A stretch of DNA of 35,348 nt from CALCEB01 sp035531475 (GTDB lineage: Bacteria > Acidobacteriota > Terriglobia > UBA7540). The notes below the pieces were generated by a model. The model was not told the origin of the DNA and searched no databases. It saw nothing but the letters and a program-made list of their open reading frames with translations. Location: positions 1 to 35,348 of the forward strand of contig DATKST010000084.1 in NCBI GenBank assembly GCA_035531475.1, written 5' to 3'. The position numbers and the translations under genes are program-made. Shown piece after piece: positions 26,224 through 34,924 of the stretch (the first letter of the stretch is position 1; the number at the start of each line of letters is the position of its first letter).

Positions 26224-27084
26224 ATGAAATTCCAAAAGGCAATTCTGGCGCTGTTCGCAATCGCTTTCTTTTCGGCAATTTCTGTTCTTGCACAAGATAC
26301 GGTCACCCTACCCGTCCCGCCCGCAGCTGGGGGCGTCGCCATGTCGGGTGGGGCGGGAGGCGCCGTTAATGTGACGACAGGAGCCGGGGGCGTTGTCACG
26401 ATGGGCTTCTTTTCGTTTGGAAGTGGCAAAACTATCACTGGGGCGCCTTTTTCAGCACAGGAAGTTACAACCTCCGTCCAAAGTCTGAGCGACGGAAACC
26501 AAATTACGCGGCACAATACCGTCCAAATCTATCGCGACAGTGCGGGCCGGGTGCGCAGAGAAATGACCCCCTCGATGATTGGACCGTGGTCCGTCTCAGG
26601 CAAACCTAAGCAGATCATCGTCATCCAGGATCCGGTTGATGAAGTGCATTATTTCCTAGATCCCAACAAGAAAATCGCTTACAAAATGCCGATTCCGTCC
26701 TCCGAGAATGGGAAATCAAGCTTCAGGACCATGCTGGGAACGCCCAAAGCCGAAACGCAGACTCAGCCATTGGGCGTACAGATGATGCAGGGCCTGGAAG
26801 CCCAAGGAACTGAGGAGACGATCACGATTCCGGCGGACGCCGTCGGTAACCAGAAGCCAATCGTGTCCACGACGGAGAAGTGGTATTCGCCCGATCTACA
26901 GACTTACGTGTTGATCAAGCGCGACGACCCTCGCTTCGGTAATACCACGTTCCAACTTCAGAACATCAGCCGCAATGAGCCGCCAGCTTCACTCTTCCAG
27001 GTTCCTGCAGGCTATACGGTTCAGAACGGACCGCCAAGGCCGCCGGGAGCAAAAGGCGATATCTTCTACAAGTCTTCCAATTGA
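26224..27084 (+). CDS. secreted protein of unknown function, third gene of the sigma operon
   Basis: The 286-residue product begins with a clear signal peptide (about 1-24, ending SVLAQ). A glycine/valine/alanine-rich low-complexity stretch of about 40 residues follows, then a beta-rich domain with TRHNTVQIYRDSAGRVRREM and VDEVHYFLDPNKKIAYKM. It ends with a segment running NEPPASLFQVPAGYTV. I do not recognise a named family; the pattern of outer-membrane or periplasmic stress proteins behind ECF operons in this lineage is similar, but that is inference. AAGGAGG lies six bases before ATG 26224, a strong ribosome-binding site. The gene follows the anti-sigma gene by 41 bases and is probably cotranscribed. 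Confidence 0.75.
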   Translation: MKFQKAILALFAIAFFSAISVLAQDTVTLPVPPAAGGVAMSGGAGGAVNVTTGAGGVVTMGFFSFGSGKTITGAPFSAQEVTTSVQSLSDGNQITRHNTVQIYRDSAGRVRREMTPSMIGPWSVSGKPKQIIVIQDPVDEVHYFLDPNKKIAYKMPIPSSENGKSSFRTMLGTPKAETQTQPLGVQMMQGLEAQGTEETITIPADAVGNQKPIVSTTEKWYSPDLQTYVLIKRDDPRFGNTTFQLQNISRNEPPASLFQVPAGYTVQNGPPRPPGAKGDIFYKSSN

Positions 27085-27229
27085 GAAACTGGTTATTTCT
27101 CGCCCGGAAGCGGAATATGAGAACACATCGAGGAACGTACGGAGCAGGGCCGGAAGAAATCAAGCACTGCCAAAAAAGATCGCCCTTCCTGACGCTGGCC
27201 TCCAATCACATGCAATCTGATTTCTTGCT

Positions 27230-28126
27230 TCATTTTCCCAAAACATGGCGAAGCGCCGGTTCAAGCTCAGGGAACAGGAACCGATAACCGGACGCAAGAA
27301 GGCGACCCGGCGTGGCGCGGGCGCTGGCAAGCAGCAGAGCGTCCGCCAGTTCGCCAAACGCCATACGCAAGACAAAGGCGGGCACGGGAAACAGGGTGGG
27401 TCGCGAAAGCACACGGCCAAGCGTCTTGGTGAATTCCCGGTTGGTCACAGGATGGGGGGCGACGGCCAGCACGGGGCCGCTCAGTCCATCAGAGGTCAAG
27501 CAATGTTGAATGGCTCCCACAAGATCGTCGATTCTGATCCAGCTCATGTATTGCCGGCCGCTGCCCAGCACGCCTCCCAGCCCCATGCGAAATGGCGGGA
27601 GCATCTTGGCCAACGCCCCGCCTCGGCGCGAGAGTACCAATCCGATCCGAAAATGGATCACGCGGATGCCGTTTGCCGCTGCGGGCCCTGTGGCGTCTTC
27701 CCACTCCCGGCAGACATCCGGCAGGAACCCTGCGCCGGGAGCACTTTCCTCATCCAACCATTCGTCACCACGATTGCCATAGTAGCCAATGGCCGACGCC
27801 GACGCCAAGACTCGAGGCGGTTGGTGCAGCCGGGCAAGGCTTTCGCAGAGCACGCGGGTCGGACCCACGCGGCTGTCGCGGATTTTTTGCTTTTGCTCTG
27901 CGGTCCATCGAGCCCCGGCAATGTTTTCCCCAGCGAGGTGAACGACCGCGTCGAAACCTTCGAGCGATGCAGAATCGATTTCTGCTGCCGCCGGATTCCA
28001 CGGGATCGCATCGGCAGCCTTCATGCCGCTTCGCACAAGGCGGACGACACGATGTCCGCCGGAGTTAAGTGCCAGAATGAGAGACGAGCCGACGAGTCCA
28101 CTGGCTCCGGTGATGAGCACTCGCAT
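27230..28126 (-). CDS. TIGR01777-family NAD(P)-binding SDR protein (YfcH-like)
   Basis: Extended short-chain dehydrogenase/epimerase of 298 residues. The N-terminal Rossmann motif is TGASGLVGSSL (about 6-16), VVHLAGENIAGARW (about 61-74) is the family hallmark, and SASAIGYYGNRGDEWLDEES holds the Y-x-x-x-like catalytic region. The C-terminal domain has FRMGLGGVLGSGRQYMSWI. The family includes E. coli YfcH and plastid division-related SulA homologues, but its reaction is not firmly known. AAGGAG lies about 10 bases upstream of ATG 28126. The gene is divergent from pyrC, sharing a 137-base promoter region. Confidence 0.92.
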   Translation of the reverse strand: MRVLITGASGLVGSSLILALNSGGHRVVRLVRSGMKAADAIPWNPAAAEIDSASLEGFDAVVHLAGENIAGARWTAEQKQKIRDSRVGPTRVLCESLARLHQPPRVLASASAIGYYGNRGDEWLDEESAPGAGFLPDVCREWEDATGPAAANGIRVIHFRIGLVLSRRGGALAKMLPPFRMGLGGVLGSGRQYMSWIRIDDLVGAIQHCLTSDGLSGPVLAVAPHPVTNREFTKTLGRVLSRPTLFPVPAFVLRMAFGELADALLLASARATPGRLLASGYRFLFPELEPALRHVLGK

Positions 28127-28214
28127 GGGAATCGCTCCTTTCGCGCGCGGTGACGGTTGGACCAGGCGGCATCCTGTCGCCAGCGTAACGCGGTCCCGCG
28201 CGCCCGATCAATGG

Positions 28215-28220
28215 TATACT
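28215..28220 (+). promoter_or_regulatory. possible -10 box of pyrC promoter
   Basis: TATACT lies 44 bases before the pyrC start in the divergent region. The -35 position (about 28192-28197) reads GGTCCC and does not resemble TTGACA, so the assignment is weak. Confidence 0.3.
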
Positions 28221-28263
28221 CCCGAATTCGTGATTGCCTTTTTTCGCGCAATTCAGGGAATTC

Positions 28264-29544
28264 ATGCCAACCATCCTGATCAAAGCGGGGCGCGTAGTAT
28301 CTCCCGAAGACGGGCTTGACGCCAAAGGCGATATTTTGGTCGAGGGAGGCCGCATTCGCCAGATTGCGCCGCACATTGATGCGCACGCCGATCATACCAT
28401 CGACGCCCGGGGGCAGATTGTCTCTCCCGGCTTCATTGATATTCATGTTCACCTGCGCGAACCCGGCGGCGAAATTTCCGAAACCCTGGAGACCGGCCTG
28501 GCGGCGGCGGCGGCGGGTGGCTTCACTGCCGTCTGCCCCATGCCCAACACCCGGCCGGTTAATGATAGCCCGGAATTGACTCGATTCCTGGTCCAGCGCG
28601 CCTCAGAAATTGGCATGGCTCGAGTCTTTCCCATCGCCGCTGTTTCTGAGGGCAACGACGGAGAACGATTAGCCGATTTCGCAGCCTTGTCCTCCTCCGG
28701 CGCGGTCGCATTTTCTGACGATGGGCGTCCTGTGAGGACGGCGGGGCTGATGCTGGAAGCAATGAGGCAGGCGCAGAGCCTCGGCCTGCCCATCATCGAC
28801 CATTGCGAGGATCCCACACTGAGCGCCGGAGGCGCGGTCAACGCCGGCCCCGTTGCTTCTGGGCTTGGACTGAAAGGCATTCCCAATCTTTCCGAGGACG
28901 TTTGCGTGGCCCGCGACCTGATCCTGGCCCAAGCGGCCGGCGCCCATCTGCACGTTGCTCATCTTTCGACGTCCGGGTCCCTCGAACTGGTGCGGGCAGC
29001 CAAACGCCGCGGAACGCGCGTCACCTGCGAAGTAACGCCCCATCACTTTACGCTGACGGACGATGCGGTCACCCGCTTCGGCACTCACGCCAAGATGAAT
29101 CCACCTCTGCGCAGCGCCGCAGACGTTGAAGCGTTGCGCGCCGGACTTGCTGACGGCACGGTGGACGCTATCGCCACCGATCACGCCCCGCACGCGCCAC
29201 AACTGAAGGCGAGGCCACTGCCGGACGCGCCTTTCGGCATTACCGGCCTTGAAACAGCCCTGCCCCTTTGCCTGATGCAACTGGTGGAAACCGGTAGGAT
29301 TTCTCTATCGCGCCTCATCGTTCTTCTTAGCACCCAGCCGGCACGCATCATCAACCAGCCTCTGGGCCGCATCCATCCTGGGGCGCTGGCTGATCTCACC
29401 GTGTTTGATTCTGCGTGCCAGTGGACTTATCGCGCGGACGAGGGGCACTCGAAAAGCCGGAACACGCCATTCGACGGCTGGACGTTCACAGGGGCTGTCA
29501 CGGCCACGATTGTGGACGGCAAGGTGGTCTATCGCCGCGATTGA
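28264..29544 (+). CDS. pyrC: dihydroorotase
   Basis: Zinc amidohydrolase that interconverts carbamoyl aspartate and dihydroorotate in pyrimidine synthesis. The 426-residue product is of the long class I type. Metal ligands are in DIHVHLREPG (H61, H63) and TDHAPH. MPNTRPVND is substrate-binding, and IIDHCEDP, HVAHLST and TCEVTPHHF hold further conserved histidines. The start at 28264 fits the family N-terminus (ILIKAGRVVSP); the frame also opens at 28234, adding ten residues. The usual partner pyrB is not adjacent on this side, where the divergent SDR gene lies. The C-terminus keeps NTPFDGWTFTGAVTATIVDGKVVY, normal for active members rather than the pseudo-DHO proteins. Confidence 0.95.
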   Translation: MPTILIKAGRVVSPEDGLDAKGDILVEGGRIRQIAPHIDAHADHTIDARGQIVSPGFIDIHVHLREPGGEISETLETGLAAAAAGGFTAVCPMPNTRPVNDSPELTRFLVQRASEIGMARVFPIAAVSEGNDGERLADFAALSSSGAVAFSDDGRPVRTAGLMLEAMRQAQSLGLPIIDHCEDPTLSAGGAVNAGPVASGLGLKGIPNLSEDVCVARDLILAQAAGAHLHVAHLSTSGSLELVRAAKRRGTRVTCEVTPHHFTLTDDAVTRFGTHAKMNPPLRSAADVEALRAGLADGTVDAIATDHAPHAPQLKARPLPDAPFGITGLETALPLCLMQLVETGRISLSRLIVLLSTQPARIINQPLGRIHPGALADLTVFDSACQWTYRADEGHSKSRNTPFDGWTFTGAVTATIVDGKVVYRRD

Positions 29545-29625
29545 AGTCGGGCAGGCGGAAAGCGGGATGCAGTAAGCGCTAAAAGGAGTCCGGTCCTCCA
29601 TGGGAAGATCATCAATAATCCTAAT

Positions 29626-30765
29626 CTAACCCATTCCGGCTTCAGCCTTGCGAAAGGCCTCCTTATTCACCACAAATGGCATGTTGGAGGGGTCGCCGCC
29701 GTGATTGCCCTCCAAGACATCAATCAAGGCTTGAATACACCGCCCCGCCATTCCCTTATTGGGGTCGGTCGAGAGGCGGGTGGTCCGGCCCGCGCTGGCA
29801 AAGTGGTTAAAGAGCCGAAGGCGATCCTCAATGGCGGCGTCGCGCAGGGGAGAATTGGCGGGCAACGGTTCCTTCTCGAAAACGTCGAGTGCTGCGCCGG
29901 CAATGATGCCATCCTTGATCGCCGCCGCCAGCGCCGCCTCATCCACCACCGGCCCACGCGACGTGTTAACCAGATAGGCTGTGGACTTCATCAGCCGCAG
30001 GGTCTTTTCATTAATCAGGTGGAAGGTAGGTGTGGAGGCTTCGCCTTCGCGCAACAACGGTACGTGAAGGGTCACAAAATCGGAGTGCCGGAGCAACTCT
30101 TCAAGCGTGGCGTGCCGGATGGTGCGGCGCGCTTCAGAAAATCCGACGCACCCCCGCAGGTCGAGCGTGTCCTGAACCACTTTCAGGAAGTCCGTGGCAC
30201 TGGGAAGCGGGTCGTAACATAGGAAATTCACGTCGAAGCCCGACGCCTTCTTGATGAAGGCTTGGCCGATGCGGCCCAATCCAACCACGCCGATAGTCTT
30301 CCCGGTCACTTCATCACCCAGAAACGGCAGGAACGGGTGCCAGGCCCCCCAGCGGTTTTCCCGCACCAGGCGCTCGCTTGAATAGAGCTTGCGAGCGACG
30401 CAGCCCAACATGAAAACTGCGAACTCGGCGGTCGCCTCCGTCAGAACATCCGGCGTATGCGTGAATGGCACCTTGTAACGGTTGGCGTCGGCGCGGTTGA
30501 TATTGTCAAATCCGACGGCGTCCTGCGCCACCACCTTCAGCGTTCCCTTCCCTGCTTCGAAGACTTCAGCATCAATCGGGTCGCGCAGGGTGGTGATGAG
30601 GCCATCAATCCCGGAGCGAACCTTCTCCATGATGATTTGCTTGGGAGGAGCTTCAATGCAGTCGTAGACCTCAACTTCATAGCCTCGTTGCCGGAGCATT
30701 TCAATCGCTTCATCACCAACGTTGGCAGTTGCGAAAATTCGAAAGCGAGACTGGACAGGGGCCAT
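29626..30765 (-). CDS. D-isomer-specific 2-hydroxyacid dehydrogenase
   Basis: NAD-dependent reductase of the D-2-hydroxyacid family, which includes phosphoglycerate, glyoxylate and CtBP-type enzymes. The 379-residue protein has the NAD-binding GLGRIG (162-167), catalytic R270 in VNTSRGPVVDE, E299 in DVFEKEP and H321 in FNHFASAG (usually TPHIAS). A stretch at about 190-222 is longer than usual between the Rossmann strand and the next helix. Substrate is unclear: there is no ACT domain as in long SerA. ATG 30765 has GGAGGAG nine bases upstream. It is downstream of and on the same strand as the receptor gene, separated by a palindromic repeat, and converges on pyrC. I see nothing in the 81 bases between the two stops. 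Confidence 0.88.
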   Translation of the reverse strand: MAPVQSRFRIFATANVGDEAIEMLRQRGYEVEVYDCIEAPPKQIIMEKVRSGIDGLITTLRDPIDAEVFEAGKGTLKVVAQDAVGFDNINRADANRYKVPFTHTPDVLTEATAEFAVFMLGCVARKLYSSERLVRENRWGAWHPFLPFLGDEVTGKTIGVVGLGRIGQAFIKKASGFDVNFLCYDPLPSATDFLKVVQDTLDLRGCVGFSEARRTIRHATLEELLRHSDFVTLHVPLLREGEASTPTFHLINEKTLRLMKSTAYLVNTSRGPVVDEAALAAAIKDGIIAGAALDVFEKEPLPANSPLRDAAIEDRLRLFNHFASAGRTTRLSTDPNKGMAGRCIQALIDVLEGNHGGDPSNMPFVVNKEAFRKAEAGMG

Positions 30766-30866
30766 GCGGTGAGTCTCCTCCGGCGTGATTTCGAAAGGGC
30801 CGTAGGATTGATGATACCAAAGGTAGGAGGAAGCGGCCAAAAAGTGTGGCAGTGGTGCAGTTTGCT

Positions 30867-30931
30867 GTAGCGGGCGGGCACCAGGCCCGCCCCCGCATCA
30901 GTTCACGGGCGACCACAACGGTCGCCCCTAC
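30867..30931. repeat. palindromic repeat family, copy E (overlaps receptor stop)
   Basis: Contains GTAGCGGGCGGGCACCAGGC at the left and GACCACAACGGTCGCCCCTA at the right. The CTA at 30928-30930 is the TAG stop of the receptor gene on the minus strand, the same arrangement as copy A at larC. Confidence 0.8.
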
Positions 30932-33900
30932 CAATTCAAGTGCAGCGCCATTTGAATGAAGCGCGGGCTGCCCAGGGTGTGTTGGATGAGGCCGAGGTGG
31001 CCAAATGGCACGGTGACGTAGCCCGTGGTGTTGGTCACGGGGTTGTAAGGAGGGTTGGCGTAGTACGGATTGAATTGGACATTGTTATTCGGCGCGTCAA
31101 AACTGGTCCAGTTGAACAGGTTGAAGAAATCGGCGCGGTAATTCAGCGTGAACTTCTCGGACAATTTGAAGTCCTTCATCACAGAGAAATTCATCTGCGG
31201 CTGGAACGGGCTGCGGAAAATGTTCCGGCCCGACGGTCCAAAGCCGGTTTCATAGGTGTCGCATTGCTGTGCCCCGCCAACGGTAACACAGGGCGGAACC
31301 CCACCTTGCCCCGGTTGCAGCAGAGGCACGGTGAAGCCCTTGGAGTTGAGGACGGGCTGCCCGGCATTGATGCCGGTGGTGCCTTGCAATTGCACGCTTT
31401 TGTAAGTCTGGCCTGAAGCCAGGGGAACGAGCGGGTTGGTGATGTAATCGTTCGTACTGTAAAAGATGCTCCCCACTCCACCCGTGAAGTCAATGACGCT
31501 ATAGGGGGTGCCGCTCTCAAAAATGCCAATGCCGCTCAAGCTCCAACCGTCCAGGACCCTAGCGCCTGCCGAATGGGTATTGGAAAATACGTTCGGCAGT
31601 TGGTAGAGGTAGCTCACCGTCAGCACGTGGGTGCGGTCAAAGCCCGCCGTGCCATAAGCAGAGCTGGGGTCAAGCGGGTTGTTCCCGTTGTAGAACAGTT
31701 GCAAGCCGCTGCCTTCGTCGAGCGCGTGGGAATAGGTGTACGATCCGTTCACTTGCAAACCGTGGCTCAACCGCTTATTGACGCTGAACTGCAGGGCGTC
31801 ATAGTTGGAGATGCCTTCCGCTTCGTAATAGACCGAATTCGTGCTGTAACCAATGTAGGGCACGCGCAAGTCGGTGTTCCCGCCGTCGGCGGTGAACGCC
31901 GTCTCGGTGGGAATGGCATTATAGCCGTAGGAATAGCTCTGGCCGTGAATCGGATGCTGAGGAGTGGCGATTTGCGACTGATTGAAGGGAATGGGAAGCA
32001 GCTCGTGAATGCCGTGGTTGCCCACATAGCCCAAGGTCATCATCAAGGTATTCGTGGGTTGCCATTGCAGGTCCAACTCCCAGTTTTCAGAGTAAGGCAG
32101 CGAGTTGGCTGGATCGTACCCGCCGAACAGGAAGGGGGCGTCGCCGTTTTGGAGCCCCGCCATGTTGGGAACCACAAAACTCTTGGGGTTACCCGTGGGT
32201 TGCGTTGGCGCCGTCGAGCCAAAGGGATTGGAGAGATTATCCTGCGCCGTGGACAAGATGGGCAACACGAAGGGTGGCTCCAGAGTGACGCCAAACGGCC
32301 CGTTGAAACCGAAGCCGGCGCTGGGTGAAAACTCCGTAAAGAATTCGCCCCGGTCATAGTAAATGCCGTACCCGGCGCGGACCACCAGGTTCTTGACAAA
32401 GTGGGGGCTCCAAGCGAAGCCGACGCGAGGGGCAATCCCATACTGATTGTTAAAGAGGGTGGAGTTGCTCACGCCATGCGTGGCAAAGGGTGAATTGCCG
32501 GCAAGCACCAAGCCGGTATTGACGATCGTGTCGGTCGCCGCGTTGTAATTGTATAAACGCGGATCAAAATTGGTCAACATGCCGTGGGCCTCGGTCAGTG
32601 GTCCGTCGTAGTCGTAGCGGAGACCCAGATCAACCGTCAAGTTGGGCTTCAACTTGAAATCATCCTGGGCGTAGGCGCCGATCTGGTTGGCTCGGTAATA
32701 ACGGTTGGTGCTGCCGGCAAAAGCCACGCTATTCCCTTCACCCAGGCGCAGGGTTCCGGTGAGGAAACTGGGGAAATCGCTGAAGGTGAGCGCAGCCAAC
32801 TGACTGTTATTGTTAACGATATTCAACTGGTTGCGGTCCACTTCGAATCCAAATGAAAAACTGTGCCGTCCTCTGATCCAATTCAGCGTGGTATTTGCGG
32901 AGAACTGGTTCTGGAATGTTCCGGCGTCGGAGAAATTGCTGGCGGGGCCGAGGGACAAACCGCCCGTTGTAGTTTGGCTGGCGGTGCTGATGGTGAGGCC
33001 TGGAAAAATGTTGCTGCCGAAAAGGTTGATGCCCGCGTCCGCCGGGGTCAGCGGTTGGGTGGTGGTGGCATAAGCGATCTGGCGTGTGAAGCCAATCTTC
33101 TGCTCCCAGGTGACAGTGGGACTCATAATGGTCGTGTTGTCCAACGAAACCACCTGGCTGCCCGCTTGCAGTGTTTGCCCAAATCCCAGCAGATTGCTCA
33201 CCGCGAAGGGATTGGTGGTGGGGTCATTCTGGTAATAATACTTGAACGCCATTCGGTCTTTGTCCGAAACCACGTAGTCCAGGTTGCCGTTGATTTGATC
33301 CGCCGCAAAGGTGGATGGCGCGCCTTGAATCACAGCGTCAAAACCCAGGGCGGCGGCCGTCGTGGGATTGGTAATGTTCGGCGTGGGAACCAGGTATTGG
33401 CCGTTCGGGAGCTTGAAGTTCATCAGCTTCAATGCGGCCGGATTGATTTGGGACGCGGAAAGGCCGAACTGCTGGGCCAGCGTGGCGGCGCTGCGATCAT
33501 TGGTGAGGCGGATGGGCACGCTGGCTTGCGAAAAGCCATTGAACTGGTCATGATCACGCACTCCCTGGTACGAGCCGAAAAAGAAGAGTTTGTCTTTTTT
33601 GATCGGCCCGCCGATCGTCGCGCCAAAAACATTGCGATGCAAGGCTGGAACTTTCTGGTCCAGCGGAATTGCCGGGTCTGCATTAAAGAAAAATGGCGCG
33701 GCATTAAAGATGTTGTTCTGGACGTAATCGTAAGCGGTGCCATGCAGATCATTGGTTCCCGATTTGGTCAGCAGCTCGATGTGGGCGCCGCTGTTGGCGC
33801 CTTCGGAAGCGTCGTACATGGAGGTGTTGACGCGCATTTCCTGAATGGTTTCGGGCGGTGGCGTGGGCAGACCCTGGCCAATGGCGTCATAGACAGAGGT

Positions 33901-34611
33901 ATTGGTGGAAATCTGTCCACCCGCCAGAAAGCTTTCACCGGTGTTTAGATCAAACCGGTTCTCTGCGACAAAGCTGGAGGATTTGCCGTTGAAGATGTTG
34001 TTGGAATTAATGCCATTGAACGAAAAACTGTTACTGCTGTCGCGCTGGCCATTGGCCCAAATGTCCAAATTGCCCAATCCCGCGTTGCTGCCCGATCCGC
34101 TGAGCAGGTCAGCGTTGACGCCGGGGCTTAACACCGCCAGTTGCGTGAAGCTGCCCGTGCCCAGCGGTGTGGACATGATGGTGGCGGAGCTCAATACATA
34201 GCCGTTGGTGGTGTCCACTTTGTTGAGCATCGGCGTGCCGCTGACGGTGACCGTGGTGGAAATTTTGCCGGGCGGCAGGGAGCCATCCACGGTGGTGGTG
34301 CGCTGAGCCTGGACCACAATGGGCGAGTGGACTTGAGAGTCGAAGCCGTCCTTGATGAAGGTCACGGCATAACGGCCGATAGGCACAGCGGAAAATTGGT
34401 ATGATCCCGCCGAGTTCGTCTCCGTTGATTGTAGGAGTCCAGTATCAAGTCCTTTCAGGTTCACCATGGCGCCGGGAATCACCGCCCCGGATGTGTCGGC
34501 CAGAGTGCCCGTGATGCCGCCAGTCGATTGCTGGGCGGACGCTGGAACAATTCCAAGAAGTGCGGCAACCAGCAGACCGGAAAATATGATTCCACAACGG
34601 CTTTTAGACAT
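30928..34611 (-). CDS. Oar-like TonB-dependent outer-membrane receptor with carboxypeptidase-regulatory domain
   Basis: A 1227-residue outer-membrane protein. A signal peptide (about 1-27, ending SAQQ) precedes a carboxypeptidase-regulatory/CNA-B-like beta domain (about 30-115, GGITGTLADTSGAVIPG to GRYAVTFIKDGF). A plug region follows (about 120-320, including LLTKSGTNDLHGTAYDYVQN). The rest is a long beta-barrel with repeated aromatic strand ends, and the C-terminal residues ALHLNW end in an aromatic residue as barrel proteins do. This architecture is abundant in Acidobacteriota and Myxococcota (Oar) and is thought to handle large polymers. The ligand is unknown. ATG 34611 has a GAGGGGG ribosome-binding site about ten bases upstream. 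The TAG stop lies in a palindromic repeat, and its ligand-degrading partners are not visible. Confidence 0.93.
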   Translation of the reverse strand: MSKSRCGIIFSGLLVAALLGIVPASAQQSTGGITGTLADTSGAVIPGAMVNLKGLDTGLLQSTETNSAGSYQFSAVPIGRYAVTFIKDGFDSQVHSPIVVQAQRTTTVDGSLPPGKISTTVTVSGTPMLNKVDTTNGYVLSSATIMSTPLGTGSFTQLAVLSPGVNADLLSGSGSNAGLGNLDIWANGQRDSSNSFSFNGINSNNIFNGKSSSFVAENRFDLNTGESFLAGGQISTNTSVYDAIGQGLPTPPPETIQEMRVNTSMYDASEGANSGAHIELLTKSGTNDLHGTAYDYVQNNIFNAAPFFFNADPAIPLDQKVPALHRNVFGATIGGPIKKDKLFFFGSYQGVRDHDQFNGFSQASVPIRLTNDRSAATLAQQFGLSASQINPAALKLMNFKLPNGQYLVPTPNITNPTTAAALGFDAVIQGAPSTFAADQINGNLDYVVSDKDRMAFKYYYQNDPTTNPFAVSNLLGFGQTLQAGSQVVSLDNTTIMSPTVTWEQKIGFTRQIAYATTTQPLTPADAGINLFGSNIFPGLTISTASQTTTGGLSLGPASNFSDAGTFQNQFSANTTLNWIRGRHSFSFGFEVDRNQLNIVNNNSQLAALTFSDFPSFLTGTLRLGEGNSVAFAGSTNRYYRANQIGAYAQDDFKLKPNLTVDLGLRYDYDGPLTEAHGMLTNFDPRLYNYNAATDTIVNTGLVLAGNSPFATHGVSNSTLFNNQYGIAPRVGFAWSPHFVKNLVVRAGYGIYYDRGEFFTEFSPSAGFGFNGPFGVTLEPPFVLPILSTAQDNLSNPFGSTAPTQPTGNPKSFVVPNMAGLQNGDAPFLFGGYDPANSLPYSENWELDLQWQPTNTLMMTLGYVGNHGIHELLPIPFNQSQIATPQHPIHGQSYSYGYNAIPTETAFTADGGNTDLRVPYIGYSTNSVYYEAEGISNYDALQFSVNKRLSHGLQVNGSYTYSHALDEGSGLQLFYNGNNPLDPSSAYGTAGFDRTHVLTVSYLYQLPNVFSNTHSAGARVLDGWSLSGIGIFESGTPYSVIDFTGGVGSIFYSTNDYITNPLVPLASGQTYKSVQLQGTTGINAGQPVLNSKGFTVPLLQPGQGGVPPCVTVGGAQQCDTYETGFGPSGRNIFRSPFQPQMNFSVMKDFKLSEKFTLNYRADFFNLFNWTSFDAPNNNVQFNPYYANPPYNPVTNTTGYVTVPFGHLGLIQHTLGSPRFIQMALHLNW

Positions 34612-34696
34612 GGCAAATAATTCCCCCTCGATGGAGTAGAGATTTGACAGGGTTCCTGAAGAGGGCCCTTGGGCAAAACGCATCTTACGGCCTCCA

Positions 34697-34924
34697 GGTT
34701 AAACCCGACACTGTTCACTTAAGCGCGGCTGGACTGCATGGCTGTAGTCTGGCCGCAAGGACCCCTCACCCACCGCTACGCGGTTCCCCCTCTCCCCGCA
34801 AGCGGGGAGAGGGCCGGGGTGAGGGGGAACGAACCCCGGCAAGGCTGAAGCCATGCCCTGGCGCGACTGCCATCCCAGAGACATTTACGGTGCAGCTCCT
34901 GGGTAAACAGTGTTGAGGTTAAAT
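34697..34924. repeat. possible MITE-like unit with imperfect 22-base inverted ends
   Basis: 34697-34718 and 34903-34924 match as inverted repeats at about 16 of 22 positions (minus-strand GTGAACAGTGTCGGGTTTAA versus GTAAACAGTGTTGAGGTTAA). They flank the hairpin repeat at 34759-34828. The match is imperfect and may be chance. Confidence 0.35.
34759..34828. repeat. dispersed hairpin repeat (CCCTCACCC / GGGTGAGGG type)
   Basis: CCCCTCACCC at the left pairs with GGGGTGAGGGG at the right, and an inner hairpin CCTCTCCCCGCAAGCGGGGA continues to GAGG. This compound palindrome is a very common extragenic repeat in GC-rich bacteria. Confidence 0.8.

Noticed and set aside
32863..33948. Plus-strand frame of 361 residues opposite the TonB-dependent receptor
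   Set aside because: Antisense shadow of the receptor gene; composition follows codon bias of the other strand.
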